NCBI GenBank assembly: GCA_964036155.1 | Contig: OZ038422.1 | Location: forward strand, 50,863,201-50,927,200 | DNA: 64,000 nucleotides | Direction of reading: 5' to 3' | Source of the DNA: Diploscapter coronatus | Lineage: Eukaryota; Nematoda; Chromadorea; Rhabditida; Rhabditidae | In this document: one piece after another, positions 10,500 through 20,800 of the stretch | Position numbering within the stretch: the first letter of the stretch is position 1 | Layout of the letters: each line of letters opens with the position of its first letter | Translations under genes and position numbers: made by a program | The notes under the pieces: generated by a model | Told to the model about the DNA's origin: nothing | What the model saw: only the letters and a program-made list of their open reading frames with translations | Databases searched by the model: none

Positions 10500-12090
10500 T
10501 CATTCTTTCTTGGCTTCCTTAGCTTTCTTCTTCTTGTTCATGTAGGTCTCTCGAATCTTCTTGCTTGAAGAGCCAATAAACCAGGTCCGAATGAACCATG
10601 GTAACAAATTTAGTATTTCAACCTCGAAAAAGTTATATATTTTCAACAAAAAAACATTCTTCTACCTGAAGCTGATGCGTCATGTATCCAGTAGTCTCAT
10701 CCGATATCCCAATAGTCCCAACTGCCTGGCGAGCGTAAGAAATCGCGTCTGGAACAAAGAAGGATGGTTCTTTCATCTAAAAAATATTTTTTTTAAATAC
10801 GCTCTTTACGAATATTGTCTGTTCGAGTTGAAAAGGCAGCTCATTCCATCTTTCATCTTCAAAGAGTGTTACTATCTCACGACAAGTAAAATGAAATATG
10901 CAGAAGCCTCTGACATATTCAATGTATGTATTATTCTTCACTTATTTTTCGACATATGCAAGAGAAGATTAGCAAAGAGGCTCTCTCGCTATTGCTTGAG
11001 GATAACGGAGCAAGAATGATTTGGCTATTTCGCCGAGAGTAAAATCTGCCGATTGCACACATCGTGCAAACTGTCGTAAGATAGTGGCGGGCTCTTTGAA
11101 AGTGAAACATGGAATGGGCTGCCCTTTCAAATGGAACATACAATACCAACTTTCGGGGCCCAATTTACCTTGGTCATATTAGTGACGACAAAGACTGGAC
11201 AGATAGTTTGAACGATGATTCCCTTCTGGGCGTATTCTTGTCTCAGGATATTCGACAGCCACTGTACGTACTGCTTGGTGGAGGAGTAGACCGACCAGTG
11301 CGACATTGGATAGAGTCCAGAGAACGAGGAAATGTTTACGACTACTCCACCTTTTCTTTGGACCATCTGAGGAAGAAGGGCTGATGTCAGCAGGGTCACT
11401 GGCATGGTGTTGACAGCAATGATGTTGGAAATGTCGCTCAGATCATCTTTCATCCCGTGCAAAGGTTCAGGATGAGTATACTTTGTTCCAACGTTGTTGA
11501 TCAGAATCCCGACTTCCAACTTGTTTAAATCTTCGATCATGGACTGGTACTCCTTCGCATCTTTGGATTTAGCGAAGTCGAAGACGAACGTCTCGACTTT
11601 AACCTGAATTGCCAATTGAAACGTTTGTATGGTTAGAAAGGCCCGACCAGATGAATCGAAAAAAGTTGAGAAATTTCTAACGCATAATTGAAATACTAAT
11701 TTTGGCATTTCTATGTATAGTTATGGAGTTCTTACATTTGAATATATGCCGAGCAATTCATTCTTGACATTGTCCAATTTCTCGTGCGATCTTGAGATGA
11801 GGATGATGTTGAATCCTCTACGCGCCAGCTCAAAGGCGTAACCCTTTCCGATTCCATCAGTTGCTCCAGTCACGACTAAACTCTCAAAATCGTTTCTTTC
11901 AAAACTAAAAGTACCTACCAGCCCATTCACCTTTGGCTCTTTTCTTCAGATTGATTCCAGGATAGATCATGTATGGTCCAACGATTCTTAGAAAAGCTCT
12001 AATCGCCTTGTACCAGACGAAGGCTGTGGCGATCATAACGACGTACCCGAGGAAGCTCACCCAGCAGTAGCATGGTATTCTTCGAGCCAT
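10500..12090 (-). CDS. Short-chain dehydrogenase, 17-beta-HSD12 / LET-767 / STDH type
   Basis: Exons join in phase. The N-terminal membrane segment ([18 protein letters not shown]) precedes the Rossmann motif [18 protein letters not shown], then LINNVGTKY, the active-site region [20 protein letters not shown] with YSSTK (YxxxK), and the C-terminal part ([31 protein letters not shown]) ending in a lysine-rich tail ([13 protein letters not shown]) typical of ER residency. Nematode LET-767 and STDH proteins act as 3-ketoacyl-CoA or steroid reductases in fatty acid elongation in the ER; which substrate applies here is not visible. The ATG follows a TTCCAG acceptor by five bases. The intron at 10777-11168 carries an inverted repeat. 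Confidence 0.88.
10812..11147. repeat. Inverted repeat inside SDR intron
   Basis: The left arm, about 10812-10883 (AGGCAGCTCATTCCATCTTTC), is matched in inverted orientation by about 11073-11147 (GAAACATGGAATGGGCTGCC). The outer and inner parts also match (ATTGTCTGTTCG vs TGGAACATACAAT; ATCTCACGAC vs GTCGTAAGAT). The loop is about 190 bases. The repeat lies entirely within the largest intron of the gene. No ORF. Confidence 0.7.
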
Positions 12091-12132
12091 TTTTGCTGGA
12101 ATCTAGAGAGGTTTTACAAAACACCAAACAAA
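12091..12132. promoter_or_regulatory. Very short divergent promoter interval
   Basis: Only 42 bases separate the SDR ATG (minus) from the ATG of the small plus-strand gene. Either the two genes share this promoter, or one start lies further away than predicted. Confidence 0.4.
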
Positions 12133-12659
12133 ATGATTTCGAATTTCTCTGTCAACGTGCAAAACTTGTTGAAATCGATTCAATGCATACTCAATTTGCA
12201 TATTGGGTGATTATTCATTCATATTGATTGTTTGACCTATTCATGCACAGATGTTTCAAAAAGTTGCTATTCTTTGAAGATTACTGCGTCGTGTGCCTGT
12301 TCAACAAGTACTACCTCATCTCGTACGATGCTGAGATCAAGCTCGACTCCAAAGGTCCGATCCCATCCACAGAGAAGTCGATTGGTAATAAAAAATTCTT
12401 ATTCGGCAAATTTTTATTATTTTCAGAGATCAATTGCTCCAACTACGCCCTGAAGGACCCCTGCCGAGAGATGATCCGAAGAAAGGACCCCAAAGTGCAG
12501 AGAGCCATCGAGACCGCCTTCTACCTCCGCAAACAACGCAAAGCCCGCTGCAAAGCCAAGTCTGGGTTGGTCAATTTCCTGAAAGAAGTTGTCGAGCGAA
12601 TCAAGAAAATCATCAGGTTCTTCATCAAACGAGCCAATTCAATGGAAATGTCTTGTTGA
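12133..12659 (+). CDS. Small basic protein of unknown function
   Basis: Three exons (12133-12206, 12251-12384, 12427-12659) join with correct phase to 146 residues. Both introns are under 50 bases with GT...AG ends. The middle exon encodes KKLLFFEDYCVVCLFNKYYL, a moderately hydrophobic stretch, then YDAEIKLDSKGPIPSTEKS. The C-terminal half is strongly basic and helical (REMIRRKDPKVQRAIETAFY, LRKQRKARCKAKSG, FLKEVVERIKKIIRFFIKR). There are several cysteines. There is no clear signal peptide and no family I recognise. The basic amphipathic C-terminal helix could bind membrane or nucleic acid; that is speculation. It converges on the Kunitz gene with 26 bases between stop codons. Confidence 0.55.
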
Positions 12660-12685
12660 ATCGCATTTTCTTCCGATCAATAAAT

Positions 12686-13436
12686 TTATTGTGAGTCAGC
12701 GCAAAATTTCTTGCAATCGCTGAACGTTTTGAAATTATTGAAGTTGCCTCCGTTTCCAAAGTACGAAAACCGAATGCAGTTCTTGAGATCTTTCGAATAC
12801 GTGTAGCGTCCATAGTGCTTGTACATTGTACCTTCATGGCCGTTCAGGGTCGGTAGAGAGCAAATGTATTCTGAAAAAGCATGTTATGTCATGGACAATT
12901 CTTATCTTACGTTTTGTCGGACAACAAAAGTTGTTCTTGCACGTATATCCTTGATCACACCCCTTGTTGCACGTCTTTGCCTTGTCAGATAGCACCGCAG
13001 CTGTATTTATGTTGCACGCAGCCACTAAATCAAAGATTCAAGAAACTTTTCTTCCAGACAAACTCTTACCTATAGTATCATTTGAGCTTGACGCTAGAAA
13101 ATTCGAAGCAGCTGGCGATGCACTAGAAGCTCCAGAACATGCTTGTAGACATTCATCCCTCGTCTTGAACAAGTTCTCATTCCCACCGCAGCCCTGGAAG
13201 TACAAAGGCTGACAGACCTCTAAACCAACAGTAGCGTAGTGATCATTGTTGCTACAAACAAACAAAACTTACTCAAGCGATTGTCAAAATAGAACTTCTG
13301 AGACTTTTGCTGATCACAGGTGTATCCAACGTCTTTTGGCAAACTGCAGTCAATTGCAAGCGCTGGAAAGTAAAAGTGACAATAGATCTCTCGAAAACCA
13401 CCTGCCTGGCGCTACAAGTAGCAGGTAAATTAGCAT
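12686..13436 (-). CDS. Secreted two-Kunitz protein with central Cys-rich module
   Basis: The signal peptide (MLIYLLLVAPALA) is followed by Kunitz domain 1 (DCSLPKDVGYTC, KFYFDNRLKVCQPLYFQGCG, GNENLFKTRDECLQAC) with all six cysteines, a Ser/Ala linker, a Cys-rich module (KTCNKGCDQGYTCKNNFCCP) and Kunitz domain 2 (YICSLPTLNGHEG, RYTYSKDLKNCIRFSYFGNG, GNFNNFKTFSDCKKFC). Kunitz 1 has Asp after its second cysteine, the usual P1 position, so it is unlikely to be a standard trypsin inhibitor. Kunitz 2 has four cysteines, with the equivalents of Cys14 and Cys38 both missing. The first intron seems to use a GC donor (CAG|GCAGGT at about 13408), because only that join keeps frame and restores the signal peptide. 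A second intron (about 13212-13264) is needed to join the halves of Kunitz 1. Confidence 0.82.
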
Positions 13437-13741
13437 AATTGTCCAATATCGATCAGGAATTTAGGATCCAAGGGTAAACAAAGTTCCGACAAAGACTCGC
13501 AAAAGTGAAACGAAGGAGGAGGAAATAGGCGAGAGTGAAAGAAAATAGAACATGTTATATCAATAGTTCAAGACATTCGTGAAACCAGCTACAACAAGAA
13601 ATTACATCTATTGACAGACACACGTTTCAAAGCTATTTACCCAAGGCGCATCACAAAGAATGACTCTTGAAATTTGTCAATTCAAAAACATCTATTTATT
13701 GAATCATCTATGCAGTAAAATAGCAATGAAATGGGGATAAA
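13437..13741. other. Intergenic region upstream of the Kunitz gene
   Basis: AT-rich, no ORF. It holds the 3' UTR of FMO gene A and the promoter of the Kunitz gene. Nothing else stands out. Confidence 0.45.
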
Positions 13742-16372
13742 TTAGAAAATTCTATACAGAATGACGGCCAAAATCAGGGCTGCTATGATTGAAACCGCTG
13801 CCATCATGATGTTATGGCAGGCACAATGACTCTCTATCATCTTCATTTTACTACCACAAGTTGCCTGAAATTGGAAACAATTTTTTGGCATACCATTTCG
13901 TACCTCCTTACCAATTTGGTCCTGTATTCCACTCCTTCGATAGTCTTTTTGGCTCCGCTCCATGCGTGAGGTCCTCGGAGGCGGTAGACGTAGGGCACGT
14001 TTGGTCCACAGAAGAGCTTGTACGCGAAGACCGGATCTTTCTTGAATTCGTCCCACAAATCAACTTCACACCCAGCCATCTTCGCTAGTTCATCCATGTA
14101 TGTTATGTAGTCTACCTGAATTTTGAAAACTTTAACTCTCACTCCATGAAAACTAACTTGGATCGTATGCCTCGGGCTCTTGACATATCGGGCTTCCATG
14201 GCCATCTTCTTACACTTGATGTTCTGCTCCATTTCCATCTTCGACGGCAGCTTTCTTCCACCAGTCAGATTCTCGAAGAACACCCTGGCTTGCATCTCCG
14301 AAATTGGCATGATCGACCTGTAACAGAAGATAGCTTTGTGATTTCATTAAATCTTCCTCCATTTCCCAACTCTTTTTCTAACTCGCGTCTCTCCCTTTCC
14401 TATAGTTCTTTCCTCCCTCAGTTTTATCCAAAGTCTCACCCCGAGTTCTACCTAGAGTCTTTTTCTATACTTAATCCTGAGAGGTTGAATATGTTTCGTC
14501 CTATTTACCTCATAATCAGTACTCCTAATATCCCAGACTTCATTTTTATCTTCATTCCATTCTAAACTATTGTCTAGCTTTATCCATGTTGGCTAACCAT
14601 AACTAAATGGTAAGAAGATCCATCTCTTTGTATTTGCACCCATTCAAGCAATCGCTAACTCATGTTCACAATAGCACTTCCTTATCTTTATCCTCAACTT
14701 ATTATCACCTAACAGCTAACAACTTAATCCTACTTGTACGTGTCCAACTCTCTATTCTACCAGCTATCTGCCACTCTCTGAATCCACCTAGCAGTTCTCT
14801 CTACATTATAGAAGCTGTAATCTGCTGTATTGAGTGTTAAACATAGCATAAGTCAGTAATAATCATCCATTCATCCAACGAAATCACACATAAATTCCCA
14901 TATTATCACAGACCCAAGTGGTTGAATCAGGCCGATGATGGCAAGGGAGTTGTGGTCCGCAGTTTCTGGAGGGAGCATGAACTCGAAAAGGGAGACTTCG
15001 TTGTCCTTCACAGGAATCAGCTTGCCCCCTTCGACAAGGGTGAAGTGGAACTTGTAACCAGTCGACAGGACTACCTGAGTTTATACGATTAAAATGCCCG
15101 ATTTGCATCAATACTACCTCATCCACATGATTGACTTCCGTGCCGTCCTCGAAGATCACTCCAGACTCTGTGAAGCGCTTGATGTTCGGCTTAACTCTGA
15201 CCGTTCCTGAGATGATTCGGTTTGGCAGCTCGTCGTTAACAGTTGGATGTGCTCTGAATTCAGTCAGTCAAGCTTGCTTTTCTAAAAAAATTCAGCATAC
15301 TCGAACACGCGATGCTTCGGCTTCAGGCCATACAGAGCGTGATCGAATCGTTGGTTGAGTTTGCTTTCAATGAACCAATTTGTGACTGATGGAGGAACGA
15401 TTCGTCTCAACACATCGTTGCGGAATCGATTATTATTCTCTTGATCTAGAGGCATTCCGTAGTCGAAGACTCTGTTCAGCACCCAGGTGCCACGACGTGA
15501 GACCAGGTAGACCTGCTTGGCGATGCGACTCAACTCGACAGCTACGTCAATTCCTGAGTTGCCGACACCAACGCAGACACAGACTTTGTCTTCGTAGCCT
15601 AAACTAAGGCTATTTAAGATATTTTGTTTTCAGTTCTAACCTTTATGATCCTTGTAGCTATGCGAGTGGATGATTCTGCCTTTGAACTTCTCCTGGCCTT
15701 CGAATTTCGGCATGTACGGGAACTGGTGGTGACCATTGCAAAGCAGGACGCCGTCAAATGTTTCAGACTTTTCCTTTCCCTCGCTGAATTTTTAGGATGA
15801 TGAAATTATTTTATGAACTCATGATACTTATCGACGTAGCTGACGTTCCACTTGCCAGTTGTCTTGTAGTCCGGGGCTCGTTCGACGTTCTTCACCATGT
15901 GGTGGAATTTGATATACTTCAAAAGATCGTAGTGCTCGGTGTACATTTTGAAGTACCTGGGATTTGTCGATAGACATTAAAAATTCGGTTCCTTCCTCAG
16001 ACGTACCGGTACATCTCCGTATTGTGCATGTAGTTCGCCATGGTGTCTTCTGGGGGAAAATCCGAGTAGGCCGACATTTCCTTCGACGAGTTGATGATCG
16101 TGGACTTCATCACGGACGATTCTGGAAATTCGACTATTTTTCTCAGAAGTTAAAAGCTCTACCTTCAGTTTCCATGGGCTTGTACCTCCAAAGACCACCG
16201 ATATCATCGCTGCCTTCAAAGCACACTACGTCGAGATCATAGAGAAGGGCCCATCTGAAAATATATCAACTTTAACGATTCGTCAAATGTAAACTTACCG
16301 AATACTTGGAAGCCCTGATGCCCCTGCGCCAACGACCAACACCTTCTTCTTGTTGCTTTTCATGGACGACAT
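13742..16372 (-). CDS. Flavin-containing monooxygenase A
   Basis: The multi-exon minus-strand gene starts MSSMKSNKKKVLVVGAGASG (FAD GxGxxG), then DIGGLWRYKP and SSVMKSTIINSSKEMSAYSD. The FMO hallmark is FKGRIIHSHSYKD, and the NADPH-binding motif VCVGVGNSGIDVAVELS follows. Mid-protein it has LNRVFDYGMP and HALYGLKPKHRVFE, and near the end PYVYRLRGPHAWSGAKKTIE. The protein ends with a hydrophobic anchor (MMAAVSIIAALILAVILYRI), as in ER-bound FMOs. FMOs oxygenate soft nucleophiles using NADPH and O2; worm FMOs act in stress and lifespan pathways. The largest intron, about 14320-14912, is pyrimidine-rich and without features. An upstream CTTAG acceptor three bases before the ATG suits trans-splicing. 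It is the tandem partner of FMO B. Confidence 0.92.
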
Positions 16373-16953
16373 TTCTAAGTCGCAACAAAGTTAGTTAATT
16401 GGCAAAAAAGCTTATAAAAATCAGCAATATTCGGACTACAAGGTTATCAGGCTATAAAGTGTAGAGAAAACAATACAAAATTGAGCAGTGGACATATATT
16501 GGAATGATAAGGGTATGGAAATGTGAGCCTGCTATCTCCCTATGAGAGACCATATTTTGGACCTTTGAGAGTCACTGAAACGAAAATGAGCAAAATAGAA
16601 TAACAAAAAAAGCAAAAATTGGAGGGAGTAAGTTCATGACTGCAAAATAAACAGAGGTCTGCTTTTATATAAGCTCGAAATCACCAGAGTCTAGCACTAT
16701 GATGTTTGCCAATGGACTCTAACGTAGTTTCACAGCGGACACAACTCTACCCCTGGTTTATTATGAATCAATACTGCTGAGCTGCTCAGTGCTCAAAAGC
16801 GATATCAATGCGATCAGACCCGAATCGAGCCTCTGATCAGTATACATAGAGCTCATTCTTCAATCTGATAAAGATATCACGTAAAATCTACGCACGCTAC
16901 ACGATCAAAACATTCGATTTATTGAATATCATTCATGAAACATGAGATAAAAG
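16373..16953. promoter_or_regulatory. Promoter region of FMO A / 3' end of FMO B
   Basis: On the minus strand, TGATAA lies about 70-80 bases upstream of the FMO A ATG, a GATA-factor site of the type used by intestinal genes, and TATA-like sequence occurs at about 16410 and 16665. No ORF. Regulation by ELT-2-like factors is inferred from the motif. Confidence 0.35.
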
Positions 16954-19541
16954 CTAAAATATGAAGAATAAAATAATAGCCAAAACACATGTAGCAATGA
17001 GCGAATAAGCGATAAAATGATTTCGACATTCTTCTTTGCTCATCATTTTGTTCGGACAAATCGCCTGGAAACACGATTATCATAATAGTCTGGCAATGGA
17101 AGTTTTTAGGGTCGGGACTCCCCTTTTCTAAAGAAATCAAGTGTTTCTAACCGAATCGAATGCGCTGATTCCAAATATGATAAAATTATCTGCCCGATTC
17201 CGGGTCTACTCCATAAAAAATTATGCCAATTTATGTCAAACGATAAGGGAACAAAGAAGATTTGCAGAGAATTACTGCCGGCCTTTCACCACTATGCCAG
17301 ACTGCATAATCACCGCATTATGAAGATATAGTTGACTGTTTGCAAAGCGTGATTTTCTCGTCTACGCAGCGATTGCCTCGCTCTCGTCTCACTTCAAATG
17401 AGAAAAATGAAAATCACGATATGCAGACAGTCAACTATGTATTAATAGTGTGGTGATTATGTAGTCTGGCATAGTGCTGCTCTGTGAATTCTATTTATTC
17501 CTTTATTAACTTTTGTAAAAATTGACATAATTTTTGATGGGGTAAGTCTGGAATTGAATAGCTAATTTTGTTATATTTGGAATCAGCGCATTCGATTCGG
17601 TTAGAAACGCTTGGTTTCTTTAGAAAAGGAGAGTCCCGACCCTAAAAACTTCCTTTGTGAGCAAATATTTTTTATGCAGAAAAAACTCACCTTCAGTGTC
17701 CTAGGCATAATTCCCTCGATCGCTTGTTTTGCTCCTTCCCACGGATGAGGACCACGTAGACGGTAGATGTACGAAGAATTTGGCCCGAAGAAGACTTTAT
17801 AAGCTAAGGACGGATCCCGCTTGAAGATCTCCCAGAGTTTGACGTCGCAGCCAATCATTTCCGCTAATTCGTCCATGAATGGCACGAAATCGACTTGGAT
17901 AGTGTGTCTGAGGCTGTCGACGTAGCGATCAGCATTCGCCTTGATTTTCTTCTGGACATCTTTTTCCATCTGATGAAACTTCTCCAATGACATTTGTAAT
18001 ATCAAATCATTTCTACCTCTTCCTTTGTGGGCAATTTCACACCACCGCTAAACACCTCGTAGAAAAGTCGGATCTGCATTTCTCCAGCCGGCTGGAAGAT
18101 GAGTTCGATAATTTTCCTAGTGAACGTTCAAATTCTTCAAACCATAATAGCCCCAACAGTCTGCATGAGTCCAATCACAGCGAATGTGTTGTGGTCGGAG
18201 AACTCGGGAGGAAACATATATTTGTAGAAACCAACTCTGTTATTCTTGATCGAAATGACGTTGCCACTTTCAAGGAGGTTCATGTGGAATTTGTACCCTG
18301 TCGAAAGGATCACCTGAAGTATTTCAAATTAAAGAATTTCAACCCATAAGGCTACTTCATCCACATGTTCCACTGCACTTCCGTCCTCGAAGACCACCCC
18401 TGTCTCCGTGAACCGTTTGATATCTGGTTTCACTCTGACCGTCCCAGAGATTATTCGGTTTGGAAGCTCGTCGTTGATGGTCGGATGGGCTGAGAATAAA
18501 TGATGTTTCGGCTTCAGCCCATAGAGTTCATGATTGAATCGTTGGTTCAGCTTTCGTTCGAGAACGTAATTGATTATAGAGCCTGGAACGATTTTTCTGG
18601 TGAAGTCCACAACCCTGCAATTGATCGTTTGGTCCATCGGAAGACCGTAGTCGTAGACTCGATTGAATAGCCAAGTGCCTTTTCTTGTGGATAAATAGAC
18701 CTAGAATCCTAAGTATTCTTCGTTCTTCGCCTGCAGAAAATTTATACCTGTTTTCCAACCCGACTCATCTCGACTGCTACATCTACTCCAGAATTTCCGA
18801 CTCCAACGCAGACGATGACTTTGTCTTCATATCCTAAGGTTCTCTTATCTTAAAGATCACATTTCACAGAAAACCTCTATGATCTTTGTAACTATGAGAA
18901 TGGATGATTTTGCCATTGAACTTCTCTTGACCTTCGAAATGAGGTATGTTCGGGAATTGATGATGTCCAGTACATAACAGAACTCCGTCGAAGGTATCAT
19001 GCTTCTCTTCGCCATTGCTGAAATTTTCTTATCACTTTTGGTTGGAGAAGCGCCCCCATACTTATCAGTGTATTTCACAGTCCATCTTCCAGTGGTCTCG
19101 TAGTTCGACGCCCTCTCGATGTTTCCCACTTTGTGCTCGAATTTGATATGCCTGATCAGGTCGTAGTGTTCCGCGTACATTTGGAAGTACCTGTACGATC
19201 AATTTGAAAGAGAACTTTCAAATCGCTCGTACCTCAACATTTCCGTGTTATGCATGTAATTGGCCATTTCGGGTTCAGGAGGGAAATCTGAATAAGAGCA
19301 AAGTTCCTTCGAAGTGTTGATCACAGTGGACTTCATCACGGATGATTCGTCAGTCTCTGTCGGCTTGTATCTCCAAAGACCACCAATTTTGTCGCTGGCT
19401 TCGAAGCAGATGACATCGACGTCGTAGAGTTTCCCCCATCTAAAATCAAATCTGGTTTTAAGGATTTTCGAAGACCAACCGAATCGCTGGTAAGCCATTT
19501 GGTCCAGCACCAACTACGAGAACTCGCCTCTTTCCAACCAT
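16954..19541 (-). CDS. Flavin-containing monooxygenase B (tandem paralogue)
   Basis: It has the same exon plan as FMO A. The start MVGKRRVLVVGAGPNGLPAI carries the FAD motif; KIGGLWRYKPTETDESSVMK and a full-length middle follow (VGVGNSGVDVAVEMSRVGKQ, FNGKIIHSHSYKD, NHELYGLKPKHHLF), and PSSYIYRLRGPHPWEGAKQA lies near the end. The last exon is not at the end of the obvious frame at 17690. It lies 630 bases further on (about 17067-16954, AICPNKMMSKEECRNHFIAY, then SLIATCVLAIILFFIF), which restores the C-terminal anchor seen in FMO A. The intervening intron has been enlarged by a 556-base foldback. Sequence divergence from FMO A suggests an older tandem duplication. Confidence 0.9.
17098..17653. 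repeat. 556-bp foldback element in last intron of FMO B
   Basis: The two arms, about 17098-17350 and 17400-17653, are reverse complements with high identity. The ends read GGAAGTTTTTAGGGTCGGGA and its inverse TCCCGACCCTAAAAACTTCC; inner blocks TCTAACCGAATCGAATGCGC and CACTATGCCAGACTGCATAA recur inverted. The loop is about 45 bases. There is no transposase ORF and no target-site duplication I can identify, so this is MITE-like or a foldback transposon. Confidence 0.85.
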
Positions 19542-20800
19542 GTTCGAAGATGTTTTGGATCAAACTGAACCAAAATCACCTCTATCTGGGTGAACTTTTG
19601 AAAAGCGATCTTCGAGAAAAAAGTGATGGACTATCAATTTTAAAAGATTGATGAAATCCGGCTAAAGTGCTAAAGATGTTTGAAACGATAACAGTTGGCT
19701 CAAATGAGGTAGCAAATGAGCATGGGAATCTTTAAACTTTTCTAGAAAAATCGAGACTTCCAAAGCGGCAGACGAAAGTTGCAAATGTTTTATCAATAAC
19801 TATGAATGCCCAAATAGATAGTAAATCAGAAAAATGACAGACTGATAATCTTGTCTTGTAGAAAAGTTAATGCTATCTTTGCTCTATTAAAGTTGTGATT
19901 TGGGACTAGGCTACGATGGGTGCAAAATATGCGTTTCTCGAGATTTTTCCTAACTGATTTTTTTGCAATTCTGCAGGAAAGAAAATAATTTCAGGCGAAA
20001 TTTGCAGACTTATAGAAACTTTCGAATGCTCCAGATGACTCATCTCTTCAAAGTATCAAAGCACATCTCTCTTGAATAGAGTCTAAAGTTGTACCTATGT
20101 CGAAAAACGTGAAAATTCAATCTGTAGAGGAGTTTTGCTTGAAACCGCTCTGAATCATTTTATACGCCATTTTCAGCCCTGCAAATTTGGAAACATCGAG
20201 AAAGGGGGTGCAGTACTGTTTCAGGAAAAAATAATAGATCGACAGCAATTTTGCAGAAATTGCACCATAATTGATTATTCATCATTTGTCATTCGAAAGA
20301 CGAAAAACGTAAAGCATTATTTTTAATTCCTTTTCCCGTACTCTATCAGTTTTCTTTCTACGAACGACGTTTACTTACGCTTCATACAACAATTTTGATG
20401 TCGTGATTAAAAAAAAATATATATATATATATTTATATTCATCGATACATAAATAAAAGTATTGACCACGAGTTTCACATATGACATCTCAAAAATTATC
20501 ACCGACTAAAAGCTTGAGCCCAAAAACAATAAATACAACGAAAGGCACAGATATTTTCCTCAAAATTCAACCCTGAATCCCAGAAAGTCACGAGTAAATA
20601 AGTTAGGTCATTTCAAATGATTGATTTATCACAGTAAAGCTAGAAATAAATTTTTAAAAATCTACTTTCAACTAAAAAAGCGGAAAAATGAATAAGGCGA
20701 TGAAAAGGCGGAGCTTATTCGTTGATCGACAATTGTAAAATAGACCATCTTTCATTCACTTTGAAATTTTACGCCCCACTCTTTTCGAATTTTTAAAATC
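19542..20800. other. Intergenic region
   Basis: AT-rich with no supportable exon. It contains the FMO B promoter (CGATAA at about 19686) and a short AT microsatellite at 20417-20432. A plus-strand frame at 20135-20326 has no coding character. Confidence 0.5.
20417..20432. repeat. AT dinucleotide microsatellite
   Basis: A run of AT/TA repeats following an A tract. Simple sequence only. Confidence 0.9.

Noticed and set aside
12232..12694. Ser/Thr/Arg-rich frames overlapping the small unknown gene
   Set aside because: Shadow frames; the frame with KKLLFFEDYCVVCLFN joins three exons in phase.
13220..13265. 21-base intron within Kunitz domain 1
   Set aside because: Too short to splice and out of phase; a 53-base intron ending TTTAG gives a perfect Kunitz domain.
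14146..14840. Plus-strand ORFs of 139 and 77 codons
   Set aside because: They lie antisense to FMO A exons and its pyrimidine-rich intron; composition is low-complexity (Ser/Leu/Phe) and phase with neighbouring exons on the minus strand explains the first part.
19900..20260. Possible inverted repeat around TTTTGCAATTCTGCAGG
   Set aside because: Only short stretches match in inverted orientation and the middle shows no symmetry.
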